Of a stretch of 61,313 nt of DNA, positions 41,611-51,840 are shown piece by piece (the first letter of the stretch is position 1; the number at the start of each line of letters is the position of its first letter). The position numbers and the translations under genes are program-made. This stretch comes from CAYQOX01 sp964419335. GTDB taxonomy: Bacteria; Hinthialibacterota; Hinthialibacteria; Hinthialibacterales; Hinthialibacteraceae. Under the pieces are notes generated by a model. The model ran no database searches, was not told the origin of the DNA, and saw only the letters and a program-made list of their open reading frames with translations. The stretch is from assembly GCA_964419335.1 (NCBI GenBank), contig CAYQOX010000030.1, positions 1 through 61,313 of the forward strand. Direction: 5' to 3'.

Positions 41611-44600
41611 TCAGTCGCCAATGCGCAGTTTAACCCCTCCCGCTTCGACACGGTTATCCGGTTCGTAATAGAGATAAGCGCTGCTGGTTCCACTGTCGGC
41701 TTTCACCGGATACTTCGCACGTACCTGGAACATAAACTCCAAAGGATCATCCACACTCAAATGGTCAATGTAAAAGATCACTTTCCTACCTGCTGGTTCC
41801 ACCCGCTTAATCAACTCATTCCTTTTCACTTGCTCGATGGAATCTTGCACCAAGGCGAATCCCGTGGGAATGGAAACATCCACAATCGACATCCCGGTTT
41901 CACGCTCGGGGCCGAGATAGTCTACCGTAACCTTCACATCGACAATATCATCGACCTCCACATGCTCAGAAGAATAATCCACCTTCAATCCCAGGTTATT
42001 CCCGATCGGCTCGGGAAAAGCGGGAAGGTTATAAGCATGAACCACCTGATAAAGAACTTTCCCTTTTCCTGTAATTTTCAGCGTGACCTCGTTCACCGGC
42101 TCCCATTCTAACGATTGAAGCACATCGAAGTTTTGCTCATGGATCTGGAAACTATGAACAATTTCATCATTCACCACCACTTCCACCGTGGCGTTCAGAT
42201 CACGGCTTTGATTGATCGCTGCCTGGGTCAAGGCTTTAAACGCCACCACCGTATCTTGAGTACTTCCATGTCCGCCCATGCTATTCCGTTGAGTCGCGAG
42301 CCATTCCAGTGCCGCCTGGGCTTCCACCCGATCCAAGTTCATCAGCGCCATCGCGGCATACGAAGTCGCCTCAATCGGGTGCGGCTGCCAGTAGATGCCC
42401 TGGCCATCATGCTTGCTCCTTTCCAGTAGCGCATCCACCGCCTGCTCAGCCGAAGGCCGATCCGCTTGAGTCAGCGCGTAGGCAATCAAAGCCAGCCCGT
42501 AATCATCAGCGGCCTTGCTGCTCACATTATCTTCTAGATACTCCAAGGCTTTATCTACCTTATCCGCATCCGCCTCGCCATATTCCAACAACGCATTCGT
42601 TACGAAGGCGCTCAATGCCAGACGGCCGTTCGTGCCTCCCACCATTTCTTGATGCACCACAAAGCCTACCGATTCCCACAAACCATCACTCTGCTGATGG
42701 GAAAGTATCCAGTCCGCGGCTTCGCTCAAAACCGTTTCATCAATATGTCGCACTTCCCGCGCATTACTAAAAGTAGAAAGCACAAACGCTGTCAGCCATA
42801 AGCTGCCGCTGTCATCCTGCTGCCCAAACGCCGAAAAGGAACCATCATTACGCCGGAAAGTCAGCTGCCGTTGATAGCCGGTGGTAATAAAGTGTTCCGC
42901 TTTCGCGCGAAGATCAGGCGCCAGTTGCCCCGTGGCTTTGAGATAACGCAGCACTTCTATATCGGGCGCGAGGAAGATCATGTTTTGCTCACCGCAGCCG
43001 TAGGGCATTCCAAGTAAATCATCCAAGCCTTCAATCGATTGCCCCAAAAGGCTGCCCGTAACCGCGATGCGCAATTGTTCCGAGTCGGGAACTATTTCAA
43101 TCTCGGGGAGAAGATCTTCATCCTCTCTTGGCAAAGGTTCGGGAATCGGTTTTGGAAGATCGAGAGGAATCGTGACTTCGGTGCCCGCTTCGATGTAGCC
43201 ATTATGTACCTGTTCATGGCGTACCCCTTCGGGTTCAACCCGCAGGGTTTTCTCTAACGCATCCGCGCGTTGAGCCGACTGCGCCACCAGAGAAATGGGG
43301 AGTTGGCCGACTTTATTTGGCTCCAAAGTGAAGGTCGCGCTGCTTAAACTTTGCGCTGGAACCGTTATTTCTTTCACCGGATCGTCTTGTAAACCCAAGC
43401 CTTCGACCTCTTCCAATGTAATACGAATTTGCTGCTCTTTGTCCAAGTAATTAAACACACCCACGCGCATGGGGAAACGATCCCCCCGGATCACAGCATA
43501 GGGCAGATCCGGCTCGACAAAGAAATCTTGAAAGACCCGTAATGAACCCTCGGTAATCCCCATCCCTTGTTGCGAAGTGGAGACCGCGTGCAATTTCCAA
43601 GTGGTGATGCTATCCGGCGCGGTTAAATCCAGCTGCACCTCACCGCTTTCATTGGTTAGCAACTCCGGCCGCCATACCCAAGTCTCCGGAAAGAAGGTAC
43701 GCACCCGCTCAGGCTCTTGATACTCGCTCTGATTCTTATCATCTCCTCCGATTGCGTCTTCTTCCGGTCCCCGTAATTGCAAGCCTGGAGGCAGCCCCAA
43801 GGTTGTACGGAACTCGGGCCCCCAGAATACCCGGGAATCAATCTCTTTCCCCTCAGGGACATTCAAACCCGGCGTGGTCAGCACTTGCATTTTATGATCG
43901 CGTAAAACATCCGCTGTGCCTTGGCTGCCATAGGAGGGAGTCGTCCAGATATCATCACCGGGGTGAACTTCAATCTTCGGCTCCATGAAGATTTGTTCCA
44001 ACTGAGCAAAAACATTCCGCAGATTAAGACGCCCCCGGGCTAACGCAAAGACCGATTCATCCACGATCGACACCCCCAGCATGGATTGTTCTTCCGCTTG
44101 CAGCGAGAGCGAGACCGAATCGCCGGGACGCACTTCTTCCGCGCTAAATTGAGCCTGCAAATCAACGGGCGCCGCCAGTTCAACCTCGAATGGCAGCACA
44201 TCGGCAGAAACTTCCATATCCTCTTGAATCATGTAGGCCACGATCTTCGCCTTGGGGCTCATACCCGGAGTGACGGTGAAGCGAATTTCTTGGCTATCCA
44301 CCGCTTTGGAAAAGAGCGTGCGTCCGTTGGCATACACATCGTAATACACAGTCCCTTCGTTAGTCGCGAAGACATCGAAGACTGCTTCCTCGCCTACCTG
44401 CAAGACGCCCTCATTGCGTTGGCGCAGATGGATGAAATGTGAAGCGGGAGAGTGAACCGCTTCCAAGATGATATACTCTTCTGTACTTCGCTTCTCATGC
44501 TCCGCTCGCACCGTAATCGAGGCAATCGCGGTTTTCTCTGGTACCTCGAAGGCATATGTTCCCAACCCATTCTCAGTCTCGACTTCATCTTGAAACTCAT

Positions 44601-46749
44601 GCAGGTTGGTACCATCCGCACTTATAAAAATCATTTCTATATCTGCCTCGAGAGACAAAGGCTGCCCTCCGGGAGTTTTCGTTACGACTAATAATTCCTG
44701 ATTCAACCCCGGCTTGATAACATTAGACTCGGGAATCAACTGAATCGTCACTCCTGCATCGACTATTTTCAAAACCGCATCCGTCTTTTCTTCATGACCA
44801 GTATCGTCAGTCACCGACACTTTCAACTGAAGGGTTCCATCGCCTCCCGCGCCGGGAGTCCCGGCGACATAATCCACCGCAGGTAAATCAAAGGCAAAGC
44901 GCCCTTCTTCATCCAGCCGCCCTTCTGCAGTAGCATAGGTCTCCCACTCGCCGACATAGCGCCGGGCTTCAATTTTCACCCGCCCTTGAACAGGCTTTCC
45001 GAAAAAGAAACGGCTTTCCACCGCACCGCTGACGCGTTCATCCACGAGATACCAATCCTTGGAAGTCTCCAATTTCACTTCGAAAGAAGGCAAAACATAC
45101 TGATCGACCTCAACATCCAACTCACTTTGGAAGTCATTCTTCCCGCGGGCGCTAATCTTCCACATACCAAAATTTAACTCATTGGCCAACGGAAGAGTGA
45201 AGGAAGCCACGCCATAGTCGTTCGTCGTAAGAATCTCTTTATGAATCTTGATGCCTTTGGCATCCGAAATTGTAAGTTCAACCTCGCCAGCCAAAGGACT
45301 CATGGAGTTATTCATAAGCAACACCCGGCCTTGAATCTCCTGCCCGGGTTTATAAATCGGCTTGTCAGTTTCAATAAATAACGCACCGCCTTCTTTCACC
45401 GCGGCGCTGCCGCGCACCAAAGTAGAATCCAGGCTGTGGAGTTCCACATCCCATGTACCCGAATCCCATTCCGGCACGCTAAAAGACGCGCTCGCAAATC
45501 CCTTGGAATCAGTGTATCCCTGATGAAGGATGCGTTCGCTCAGCCCATTTTTCACCACGAATTCATAAGGAACACTCAAGGGCTTCTTGGTCTCAGTGCT
45601 CAGCGTGGAAAGAGAGAACGACCCGTGACTTCCCTGAAAAAACTCCTCGGGGATCATCATGGCCGCGGCCAATCCCAGCGGCGCTTCTAACTCAGGAGGT
45701 TGAGGCAGCCCAAGGATCGATTCCATGGACAACGTCTTAACCTCCAAGTTATCCACGGCCGTGCTGGCAGGATTCTGGCCACCGCCATTCTGAACAAAAG
45801 CGTGCAAGGCCGAAAATAGACGGGGAGCAAAACCGCTGATCTTTAACTGCGACACACCTTGCTCATCCGGGAGAGAGGCATTCTCAACAAAAAGCGCGGT
45901 CGTCCAGCGATTGCTGGAATCCGTCAACACCAAGGCAGTCTTGCCGTCCTCACCTTCTAGACGGCGAACCTCCACCTGGGCCTCAAACAAGCTCCCTCCG
46001 GTTATCCCGCTCGTATCAATCCTCACACCCGCATTGGCCGCTTCTTTCTCTCCCGCTGTTTGTAATAAAACCCGCTGGTTGTCTTCATCAACAATAACCT
46101 CGCCCTGGTCTTGATTGACATTTTTAATCAAGCGCTCCATATTCTGATCAAATGTTCCCCTCGGCGTAATCGGCAAAGTTTGATCCGCTTTTTCCTCAAA
46201 GGTGTTCACCATCATACGATAAAAGACCACCTTGGCCCCTTGCTCCGCCTCGGGCGAGAGGGAAGACTGAAAGGCGGGCAGCGTGGTTCCGGAAGGAGGA
46301 TCATACACAACATGAATACGCTGAACTGCGTAAGGCTCCTCTCCTGAGGCTTCCTGCACCTGGGTATAACCAAGTTGCCCATCAACTCCCGAATTGCCTT
46401 CATTGAAGCCAACCACCGCCACATGCGGATGGCCTTCAAGCACACTGTATTCCAACGTCAGTACAATCGGGCGGTTATGGGAAATGGATTGATCTAAAGT
46501 TAAAAGAGAGGCCTCCCCGGGTTGTAACTCAACCCAATATCCCTCCGTTCCCTGTTCTCCAAGAGGAAACATCGCTGACTCAAGGTTGACCGCTTCATAG
46601 CCTTCCACAGGATGGATGACATAATCCTCTTGGGTCAAAGCCTCTTTTGTAAAATCATAGACCGCTAAGGTTTCCCCCCAGCTGCCTTGTCCACAAATTA
46701 GAAGTACAAAAAATCCTGCTAAAAATCCTTTTTTCCGGAGAGCACTCAT
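41611..46749 (-). CDS. Thioester-containing alpha-2-macroglobulin of animal-like architecture
   Basis: A 1712-residue secreted protein (signal peptide to about residue 25). A laminin/jellyroll-like N-terminal region precedes a chain of MG domains (GALFIETDKPIYKPGQEIQG near 460 is the MG1-type start). Then come a bait-like variable segment and the conserved RTFFPETWVW. The thioester site is PYGCGEQNM (about residue 1250), identical to animal A2M. An alpha-helical thioester domain and a C-terminal receptor-binding-type domain (VSIPTGFALVQDSIEQVKRN) follow. Such proteins trap proteases covalently. Unlike the E. coli homologue it has no lipobox and no penicillin-binding partner nearby, so it is probably released or periplasmic. 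It is single and divergent from glnD. Confidence 0.93.
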   Translation of the reverse strand: MSALRKKGFLAGFFVLLICGQGSWGETLAVYDFTKEALTQEDYVIHPVEGYEAVNLESAMFPLGEQGTEGYWVELQPGEASLLTLDQSISHNRPIVLTLEYSVLEGHPHVAVVGFNEGNSGVDGQLGYTQVQEASGEEPYAVQRIHVVYDPPSGTTLPAFQSSLSPEAEQGAKVVFYRMMVNTFEEKADQTLPITPRGTFDQNMERLIKNVNQDQGEVIVDEDNQRVLLQTAGEKEAANAGVRIDTSGITGGSLFEAQVEVRRLEGEDGKTALVLTDSSNRWTTALFVENASLPDEQGVSQLKISGFAPRLFSALHAFVQNGGGQNPASTAVDNLEVKTLSMESILGLPQPPELEAPLGLAAAMMIPEEFFQGSHGSFSLSTLSTETKKPLSVPYEFVVKNGLSERILHQGYTDSKGFASASFSVPEWDSGTWDVELHSLDSTLVRGSAAVKEGGALFIETDKPIYKPGQEIQGRVLLMNNSMSPLAGEVELTISDAKGIKIHKEILTTNDYGVASFTLPLANELNFGMWKISARGKNDFQSELDVEVDQYVLPSFEVKLETSKDWYLVDERVSGAVESRFFFGKPVQGRVKIEARRYVGEWETYATAEGRLDEEGRFAFDLPAVDYVAGTPGAGGDGTLQLKVSVTDDTGHEEKTDAVLKIVDAGVTIQLIPESNVIKPGLNQELLVVTKTPGGQPLSLEADIEMIFISADGTNLHEFQDEVETENGLGTYAFEVPEKTAIASITVRAEHEKRSTEEYIILEAVHSPASHFIHLRQRNEGVLQVGEEAVFDVFATNEGTVYYDVYANGRTLFSKAVDSQEIRFTVTPGMSPKAKIVAYMIQEDMEVSADVLPFEVELAAPVDLQAQFSAEEVRPGDSVSLSLQAEEQSMLGVSIVDESVFALARGRLNLRNVFAQLEQIFMEPKIEVHPGDDIWTTPSYGSQGTADVLRDHKMQVLTTPGLNVPEGKEIDSRVFWGPEFRTTLGLPPGLQLRGPEEDAIGGDDKNQSEYQEPERVRTFFPETWVWRPELLTNESGEVQLDLTAPDSITTWKLHAVSTSQQGMGITEGSLRVFQDFFVEPDLPYAVIRGDRFPMRVGVFNYLDKEQQIRITLEEVEGLGLQDDPVKEITVPAQSLSSATFTLEPNKVGQLPISLVAQSAQRADALEKTLRVEPEGVRHEQVHNGYIEAGTEVTIPLDLPKPIPEPLPREDEDLLPEIEIVPDSEQLRIAVTGSLLGQSIEGLDDLLGMPYGCGEQNMIFLAPDIEVLRYLKATGQLAPDLRAKAEHFITTGYQRQLTFRRNDGSFSAFGQQDDSGSLWLTAFVLSTFSNAREVRHIDETVLSEAADWILSHQQSDGLWESVGFVVHQEMVGGTNGRLALSAFVTNALLEYGEADADKVDKALEYLEDNVSSKAADDYGLALIAYALTQADRPSAEQAVDALLERSKHDGQGIYWQPHPIEATSYAAMALMNLDRVEAQAALEWLATQRNSMGGHGSTQDTVVAFKALTQAAINQSRDLNATVEVVVNDEIVHSFQIHEQNFDVLQSLEWEPVNEVTLKITGKGKVLYQVVHAYNLPAFPEPIGNNLGLKVDYSSEHVEVDDIVDVKVTVDYLGPERETGMSIVDVSIPTGFALVQDSIEQVKRNELIKRVEPAGRKVIFYIDHLSVDDPLEFMFQVRAKYPVKADSGTSSAYLYYEPDNRVEAGGVKLRIGD

Positions 46750-46897
46750 CTTAATCCAATCTCCTTTTTTTTACCAAAATAAAAAACAAAGTCTCTTCTA
46801 CCTATATATATCACAAAAGCGGCTTAAATATTCCCAATTTTTTATAACGCGAGTACACTTCTCTATTCAAGCGTCGATAAGGAACTACGCAAAAACC

Positions 46898-46925
46898 GTG
46901 GGAGGGGGTTTCTCTCCCACTTTTA
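46898..46925. terminator. Bidirectional terminator-like hairpin between divergent genes
   Basis: GTGGGAG (46898-46904) pairs with CTCCCAC (46914-46920). TTTT follows on the plus strand and TTTTT two bases beyond the stem on the minus strand. It lies in a 292-bp gap between two divergent genes, where no gene needs a terminator. Confidence 0.5.
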
Positions 46926-46936
46926 AAAATACAACC

Positions 46937-46965
46937 TTGACCGAAAGTAATACGAACCATACTAT
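46937..46965 (+). promoter_or_regulatory. Candidate promoter of glnD
   Basis: TTGACC (46937-46942) and TACTAT (46960-46965), 17-bp spacer. A second TATAAT lies at 46995-47000 with a weak -35. Confidence 0.45.
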
Positions 46966-47041
46966 TAGTGAAATTCATTAGATTTATCTTTAACTATAAT
47001 TAAATCGATTGATTTATGACCAATAGGCGAATAACCTCAAT

Positions 47042-49678
47042 ATGGCTATCTCTCCCCATCTCGATACTGATATATCCTATCTGATGGCTCATTATAAGAA
47101 TGACCTGGATACCATTCGTCACTTGCACGAAACGAATGAGAGTTCACGGGAAATTCTGCGGGATATTACCGATGCCACTGATACCCTCGTCATCCGCCTC
47201 TTGCTTCATCTATTACATAAAAACCTTAATCAGGATGAAATGCCCAGTCATTTACTCCTCTTAGCCCAGGGAGGATATGGACGCCGCGAACTCCACCCGC
47301 AATCCGACATAGATCTCCTTTTCCTTCATTCTTCGAATATAACTCAAAAAGAATCAGACTTAATCAAAGAATATTATCGCACCCTCTATGATATGGGTTT
47401 TAAGGTAGGCAATACTTGCCGGGAATACCAAGAAGCCATTAACTGCGCCAGTACCGACCTTCACAGCCAAACCGCCATGATCGAAAGCCGCTTTTTAGCC
47501 GGCGACTGGCGCTTGTTCGAGAATTTCAAACATGATCTGTGGCGTTCTCTGCGCCGCGGGCGTATGGATCATATCCGGCAGAAAATGAACGAACGAGAAG
47601 AACGCTTCGCCCGTTACGGCAAAACCATCAATATTACCGAACCCAATATCAAAGAAAGCATCGGCGGCTTGCGGGACTATCACTTCGGCCTATGGCTAGG
47701 CGCACTCTATCAAAGCCGGACTATGAATCTTCTTCACCTTAAACGCTGTCACCTCATTGATGATCAAATGATGGTGAAAATTGAACAGGCGGTCGAATTT
47801 CTCTGGCGCCTGCGGAATGATCTCCATTTCCTCACCAACAAAGAACAAGATGTACTTGATCTGCAATTGCAGCATGATATTTCTTCTCGCCTGGGCTTTC
47901 GTGACCGCCGGGGGCGCCTCGCTGAAGAAGAAATGATGAGGGAATATTACCAGCACGCTCTCACTCTCTATCATTTTGCCCAACATATGATCAAGAAATG
48001 TTCTCCCCGCCCCATTTGGTCGATTCTACGCAAACGCTCACGAAAACCTCTAACCGACGGTTTCTTTCTCCGCGCCGACCAAATTCAAGTCCCCTTGGAT
48101 TTTCATTTCTTCGAGCATAACCCCCAGCGCCTGCTCAAAGCCTTTATCCACGCAGCAGAACAACGAGCAAGCCTTTCGGATGAAACCATCACCGCCATCA
48201 AAGATAATATCGAATTGGTTGATCAAGCCTTTCTCCACGATAAGAAAAACGCCGCCCTGCTTCGCCAATTCTTCTCCATACCCCACAGTATCGAATTCGC
48301 GGTTCAGGAAATGCGCCAAACCGGCCTCTTAGAAAGAATTTTTCCCGAATGGCGCTCCATTACCAACCTGGTACGTTATGACTTGGTGCACCGCTATACC
48401 GTCGACGAGCATTCCTTTCTTACCCTCTATCACCTCGAACACATGAACTACGATACGATCCATTTTAGCCAGGAGCGCTACAAATTATGGCATAATTGCC
48501 AAGAGAAAGACGTCCTCCGTTTGGCCAGTTTACTCCACGACATCGGCAAAGGCCGCATGGGAGACCATTCCCTCATCGGTGCACGTTTGACGGATGATAT
48601 CGCGCGGCGTATGCGTCTATCACAAAAGAAGCGTAAGCGACTGATCTTTTTAGTTAAAAATCACATGATGATGAGCCGCGTCGCTCAACACCGGGATTTA
48701 GCCGACCCCCAAGTGACGGCCGATTTTTCCGATGCTTTCGACTCGCTCGAAGAACTCGATATGCTCTACCTCCTGACCTATGCTGATATGCGTTCAGTCT
48801 CTCCCGAAGCCATGACCCAATGGAAAAATAATCTTTTAAGGCAACTCTACATCAACGCCCGCAATTTTATGGTCAGTGACGCCGAAATTCCTTTCGAAGA
48901 AAACGAACACCTTAAAACCCGCCGCGAAGAACTGATCGAGAAGATGGACGAAGATTTTGACCATGAACTTGTCCATGAACACCTCGATCATCTCCCCAAT
49001 AGCTACTGCATTATGCAAAATCCCGAAGACATTCGTCTTCATCTTGAATTAATTAAAGAATATGACAACCAAAATCCTGTGATCCGCCTCCTTCCTCACC
49101 ACAATTTAAACTGTCTTGAAATCGTACTCGTGACGCAAGACAAGGTGGGGTTGTTTAATCGCATTTGTACCGCCATCATGCTGGAAAATTTCTCTATTGA
49201 AGAAGCTCGGCTCAATACTCGCTCGGATGGGATCGTGGCCAACAATATTTTCGTTCGCGATGCCCTGAAGGGGAACGAAATCAATCAAACTCGTCAGCTC
49301 CTGCTTAGAGAACGTCTGCAGCGACTTCTCACGATGGAAGGGTCTCTGCCCAATATCCCCAAAACGTTAAGCCCTGTCCAACTGGGGCGAACGAGCTTTG
49401 AACCCAAAGTGAAGCTGCTTAATGACATCTCCGCGAAATATACCATCCTGGAAATTCGTTGTGCCGATCGCCGAGGCCTTTTACAAAACCTGAGTTCGGT
49501 ACTTTGTGAAATGGAGATCAATATCTATTTCGCTCGTATCATTACCGAAGGGAGTCGAATGACCGATGTGTTCTATATCGCCGATATCAACGGAGAAAAA
49601 ATTCAGGATGAGGAATTTTTGGATAAAATACAAAAGGAAATAGAAAAAATATTAAAATATGATGAACATCATGGATGA
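47042..49678 (+). CDS. glnD: Bifunctional PII uridylyltransferase/uridylyl-removing protein GlnD
   Basis: An 878-residue nitrogen sensor that uridylylates PII proteins under nitrogen limitation and removes the group when glutamine is high. It shows all domains in order: a nucleotidyltransferase site GGYGRRELHPQSDIDLLFLH (about residue 76), a GlnD-specific helical linker, and an HD domain ASLLHDIGKGRMGDHS (about 495) with intact HD. Two ACT domains follow (EIVLVTQDKVGLFNRICTAI about 690, and LEIRCADRRGLLQNLSSVLC about 800). Length is normal. The ribosome binding site is poor. The last 20 bp overlap the next gene. Confidence 0.93.
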   Translation: MAISPHLDTDISYLMAHYKNDLDTIRHLHETNESSREILRDITDATDTLVIRLLLHLLHKNLNQDEMPSHLLLLAQGGYGRRELHPQSDIDLLFLHSSNITQKESDLIKEYYRTLYDMGFKVGNTCREYQEAINCASTDLHSQTAMIESRFLAGDWRLFENFKHDLWRSLRRGRMDHIRQKMNEREERFARYGKTINITEPNIKESIGGLRDYHFGLWLGALYQSRTMNLLHLKRCHLIDDQMMVKIEQAVEFLWRLRNDLHFLTNKEQDVLDLQLQHDISSRLGFRDRRGRLAEEEMMREYYQHALTLYHFAQHMIKKCSPRPIWSILRKRSRKPLTDGFFLRADQIQVPLDFHFFEHNPQRLLKAFIHAAEQRASLSDETITAIKDNIELVDQAFLHDKKNAALLRQFFSIPHSIEFAVQEMRQTGLLERIFPEWRSITNLVRYDLVHRYTVDEHSFLTLYHLEHMNYDTIHFSQERYKLWHNCQEKDVLRLASLLHDIGKGRMGDHSLIGARLTDDIARRMRLSQKKRKRLIFLVKNHMMMSRVAQHRDLADPQVTADFSDAFDSLEELDMLYLLTYADMRSVSPEAMTQWKNNLLRQLYINARNFMVSDAEIPFEENEHLKTRREELIEKMDEDFDHELVHEHLDHLPNSYCIMQNPEDIRLHLELIKEYDNQNPVIRLLPHHNLNCLEIVLVTQDKVGLFNRICTAIMLENFSIEEARLNTRSDGIVANNIFVRDALKGNEINQTRQLLLRERLQRLLTMEGSLPNIPKTLSPVQLGRTSFEPKVKLLNDISAKYTILEIRCADRRGLLQNLSSVLCEMEINIYFARIITEGSRMTDVFYIADINGEKIQDEEFLDKIQKEIEKILKYDEHHG

Positions 49679-51701
49679 CTCCAAGCTGCCCCGTCATATC
49701 TCTTTTCAAATCCTCATCAATAATCCTTACGTCACCAATCTCTACGAAGGATTAAAATCGATGATCCCGGATTCCTACTGGTGGATCACCGATGAGCATT
49801 TGAACTTGATCCCCTTTCCTCGAGCCTCGCAAAATGCTCTTCCCCATCAAGACGAAGAGAGCCTCAATACGCATAAACAACTAATGTCGGAATGTAAAAA
49901 TGCGCTCGAAACAGATGATACCCTCTCCTCCACAACCAAAATCTCTAAGTGTTGTAATGGCTACATTCAGGGGATTTCCTGTTTTCGCTTTCGCAATCAC
50001 TTCGTGGGTGGCTTGGGAATAAGCCATGTCCCCGAAGAGCAAAGAGAACTCTTCAAGCGGCAAATGAAAATCATTGAGGGATATCTCTCTTTGCTCGCAA
50101 GTACCCTGGAAGATCATGAAGACCTCGAATTGGTGCATTCCGTCTGGTCCGAAACCCTCACCGTGGTGAATCTTGATGAACTGCTGCGCCGTTTGCTGCG
50201 TGAAATCATCGAAGCCCTGAGTCTTGACTCCGGCATGATTTTGTTAATTAACGAGGATGGTGAGTTCTATCCCGCCGCCGTTAACCATTATCCCTCCAAC
50301 CTATTAATCCGTCGTGATCTGGATATCTCCCGCCATGATTACTTTGAACGATTGCTGGAGAATGAATACGGTGTGATCGAGCTGGACAAAAAAGACCCCA
50401 TCCGCTTATGGCTAAAACGCTCACTAGAAAATGAAGGCTATACCTTCCCGACTTCCAATCCCACTTGTGTCGCCGTCCCCTTTTTCCGCAACCGCTATCT
50501 CATCGGCATGTTTGTCTCCTTTATAGACTTCATGCGCGGGCTGTCCGAAACCAAAAAGTACCTACTCCGCATTCTCTCTACCGGCGGCGCGGCCGCCTTG
50601 GATAACGCCTTAACCCTGGAACGCATGAGCCAACGCCGCCGTGCTTTATCCACCATCCATGTTGTCCACCGCTTGATCTCTTCCAGCATTACCTTTAAAG
50701 ATCTTCTTCCCAAAATCGGCCAACTCACCCGCCAATTACTCAAAGCAAAGAAATGCTCCATCATGATCTTCAACCACCGGAAACAACGCCTTTATCCCGA
50801 GGTCTGCTTGGGATTGGAAGAAGGTGAAGTCGGGCAAAAACCCCTGGAGTTGGGCGAAGGTCTGCCGGGATGGGTCGCCGAGAATTTCAATCCCGTCATT
50901 TTCCATCCCCGCGGCGAATCGCATCCCTCCTGGAAAGAGTCCGGCGATCAATACCCCTCCGACTCCTATCTCTCGGTCGCCTTGTTCGATGCCGACATCG
51001 AAGGGGTGATCACCATCGCCGAAAAAGACGGGAATTTCACTCCCGGCGATCGTGAAATTTTAGTCACCTTCGCCGAACAAGCTGTCATCGCCATGCGGAA
51101 CGCCAAAATTAACGAAGGTGAACGCTCCGTTACCGTACGCGCCTTGCGCAGCATCGCCAACTTAATTGAAACTCACGACCCCTCCCACGCGGGGATCTCC
51201 GCCACGACCTGCAAATGGGCGCAAAATATTGCCGCCCACCTTCATTTAAACGAACGCGAAAAACGCCATCTGGTCTATGCCTCCCTGCTCCACGATACCG
51301 GAAGCCTGCGAGCGTTCCAAACAAATACCAACAAGGAAGAAATGAAGCGCTACAGACCCCTCATGAGTCTGCGCTTCGTGCAAAGTTTAGGATTATCCAA
51401 AGAAGTCGGTCAAATCGTTTATCATGCCAACGAAAACTGGGATGGCAGCGGGTACCCCGATCAATTAAAGGAAAACGAAATCCCCCTCGGCTCCCGGATT
51501 ATCGCTGTCGCGAATACATTTGCCACCCTTCTTTTCAAATGGAAAAATCGATACGGCCACCAATTTCGTGAGCAAGAATTACACGATCGGGCTTTGCGCC
51601 TTCTCTACCGTCTCGCCGACCGTACCCTGGACCGTGATGTGGTCAACGCGCTGGAACAAGCCCTTCATAATCCCATCAAAGAGGAAGAATATTTCCTTTA
51701 A
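49659..51701 (+). CDS. GAF-GAF-HD-GYP-like sensor with eroded metal site
   Basis: A 680-residue cytoplasmic protein. The N-terminal 150 residues are unassigned. Two GAF-like domains follow (about 155-315, with LDSGMILLINEDGEFYPAAV, and about 330-485, with KCSIMIFNHRKQRLYPEVCL). Residues about 490-670 form an HD-GYP domain. It keeps LLHDTGSL, the GYP loop NWDGSGYPDQLKENEIPLGS and the fold, but the usual HHE before WDGSGYP reads HANE, the following VADVFDAL reads VANTFATL, and the conserved histidine after the HD helix is not evident. It is probably inactive or altered as a c-di-GMP phosphodiesterase. The overlap with glnD by up to 20 bp indicates coupled translation. Several ATGs are possible (49659, 49662, 49671). 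Confidence 0.85.
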   Translation: MMNIMDDSKLPRHISFQILINNPYVTNLYEGLKSMIPDSYWWITDEHLNLIPFPRASQNALPHQDEESLNTHKQLMSECKNALETDDTLSSTTKISKCCNGYIQGISCFRFRNHFVGGLGISHVPEEQRELFKRQMKIIEGYLSLLASTLEDHEDLELVHSVWSETLTVVNLDELLRRLLREIIEALSLDSGMILLINEDGEFYPAAVNHYPSNLLIRRDLDISRHDYFERLLENEYGVIELDKKDPIRLWLKRSLENEGYTFPTSNPTCVAVPFFRNRYLIGMFVSFIDFMRGLSETKKYLLRILSTGGAAALDNALTLERMSQRRRALSTIHVVHRLISSSITFKDLLPKIGQLTRQLLKAKKCSIMIFNHRKQRLYPEVCLGLEEGEVGQKPLELGEGLPGWVAENFNPVIFHPRGESHPSWKESGDQYPSDSYLSVALFDADIEGVITIAEKDGNFTPGDREILVTFAEQAVIAMRNAKINEGERSVTVRALRSIANLIETHDPSHAGISATTCKWAQNIAAHLHLNEREKRHLVYASLLHDTGSLRAFQTNTNKEEMKRYRPLMSLRFVQSLGLSKEVGQIVYHANENWDGSGYPDQLKENEIPLGSRIIAVANTFATLLFKWKNRYGHQFREQELHDRALRLLYRLADRTLDRDVVNALEQALHNPIKEEEYFL

Positions 51702-51768
51702 CCCATCCGCCTCCCAACCCCGCCTGTCAATGATCGACCTTGATAAAACCCCCCCACTAAACAACAAC

Positions 51769-51794
51769 GCCCGCCCTAACAAGAGCGGGCGGGC
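51769..51794. terminator. GC-rich hairpin between convergent genes
   Basis: GCCCGCCC (51769-51776) pairs with GGGCGGGC (51787-51794), with a 10-nt loop. It lacks a clean T tract on the plus side. On the minus side GTTGTTGTTT follows. Confidence 0.5.
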
Positions 51795-51840
51795 TGAAAT
51801 ACAAATGCCTCTTTCAAAAACCAAACCTTCGTTGACCTGC

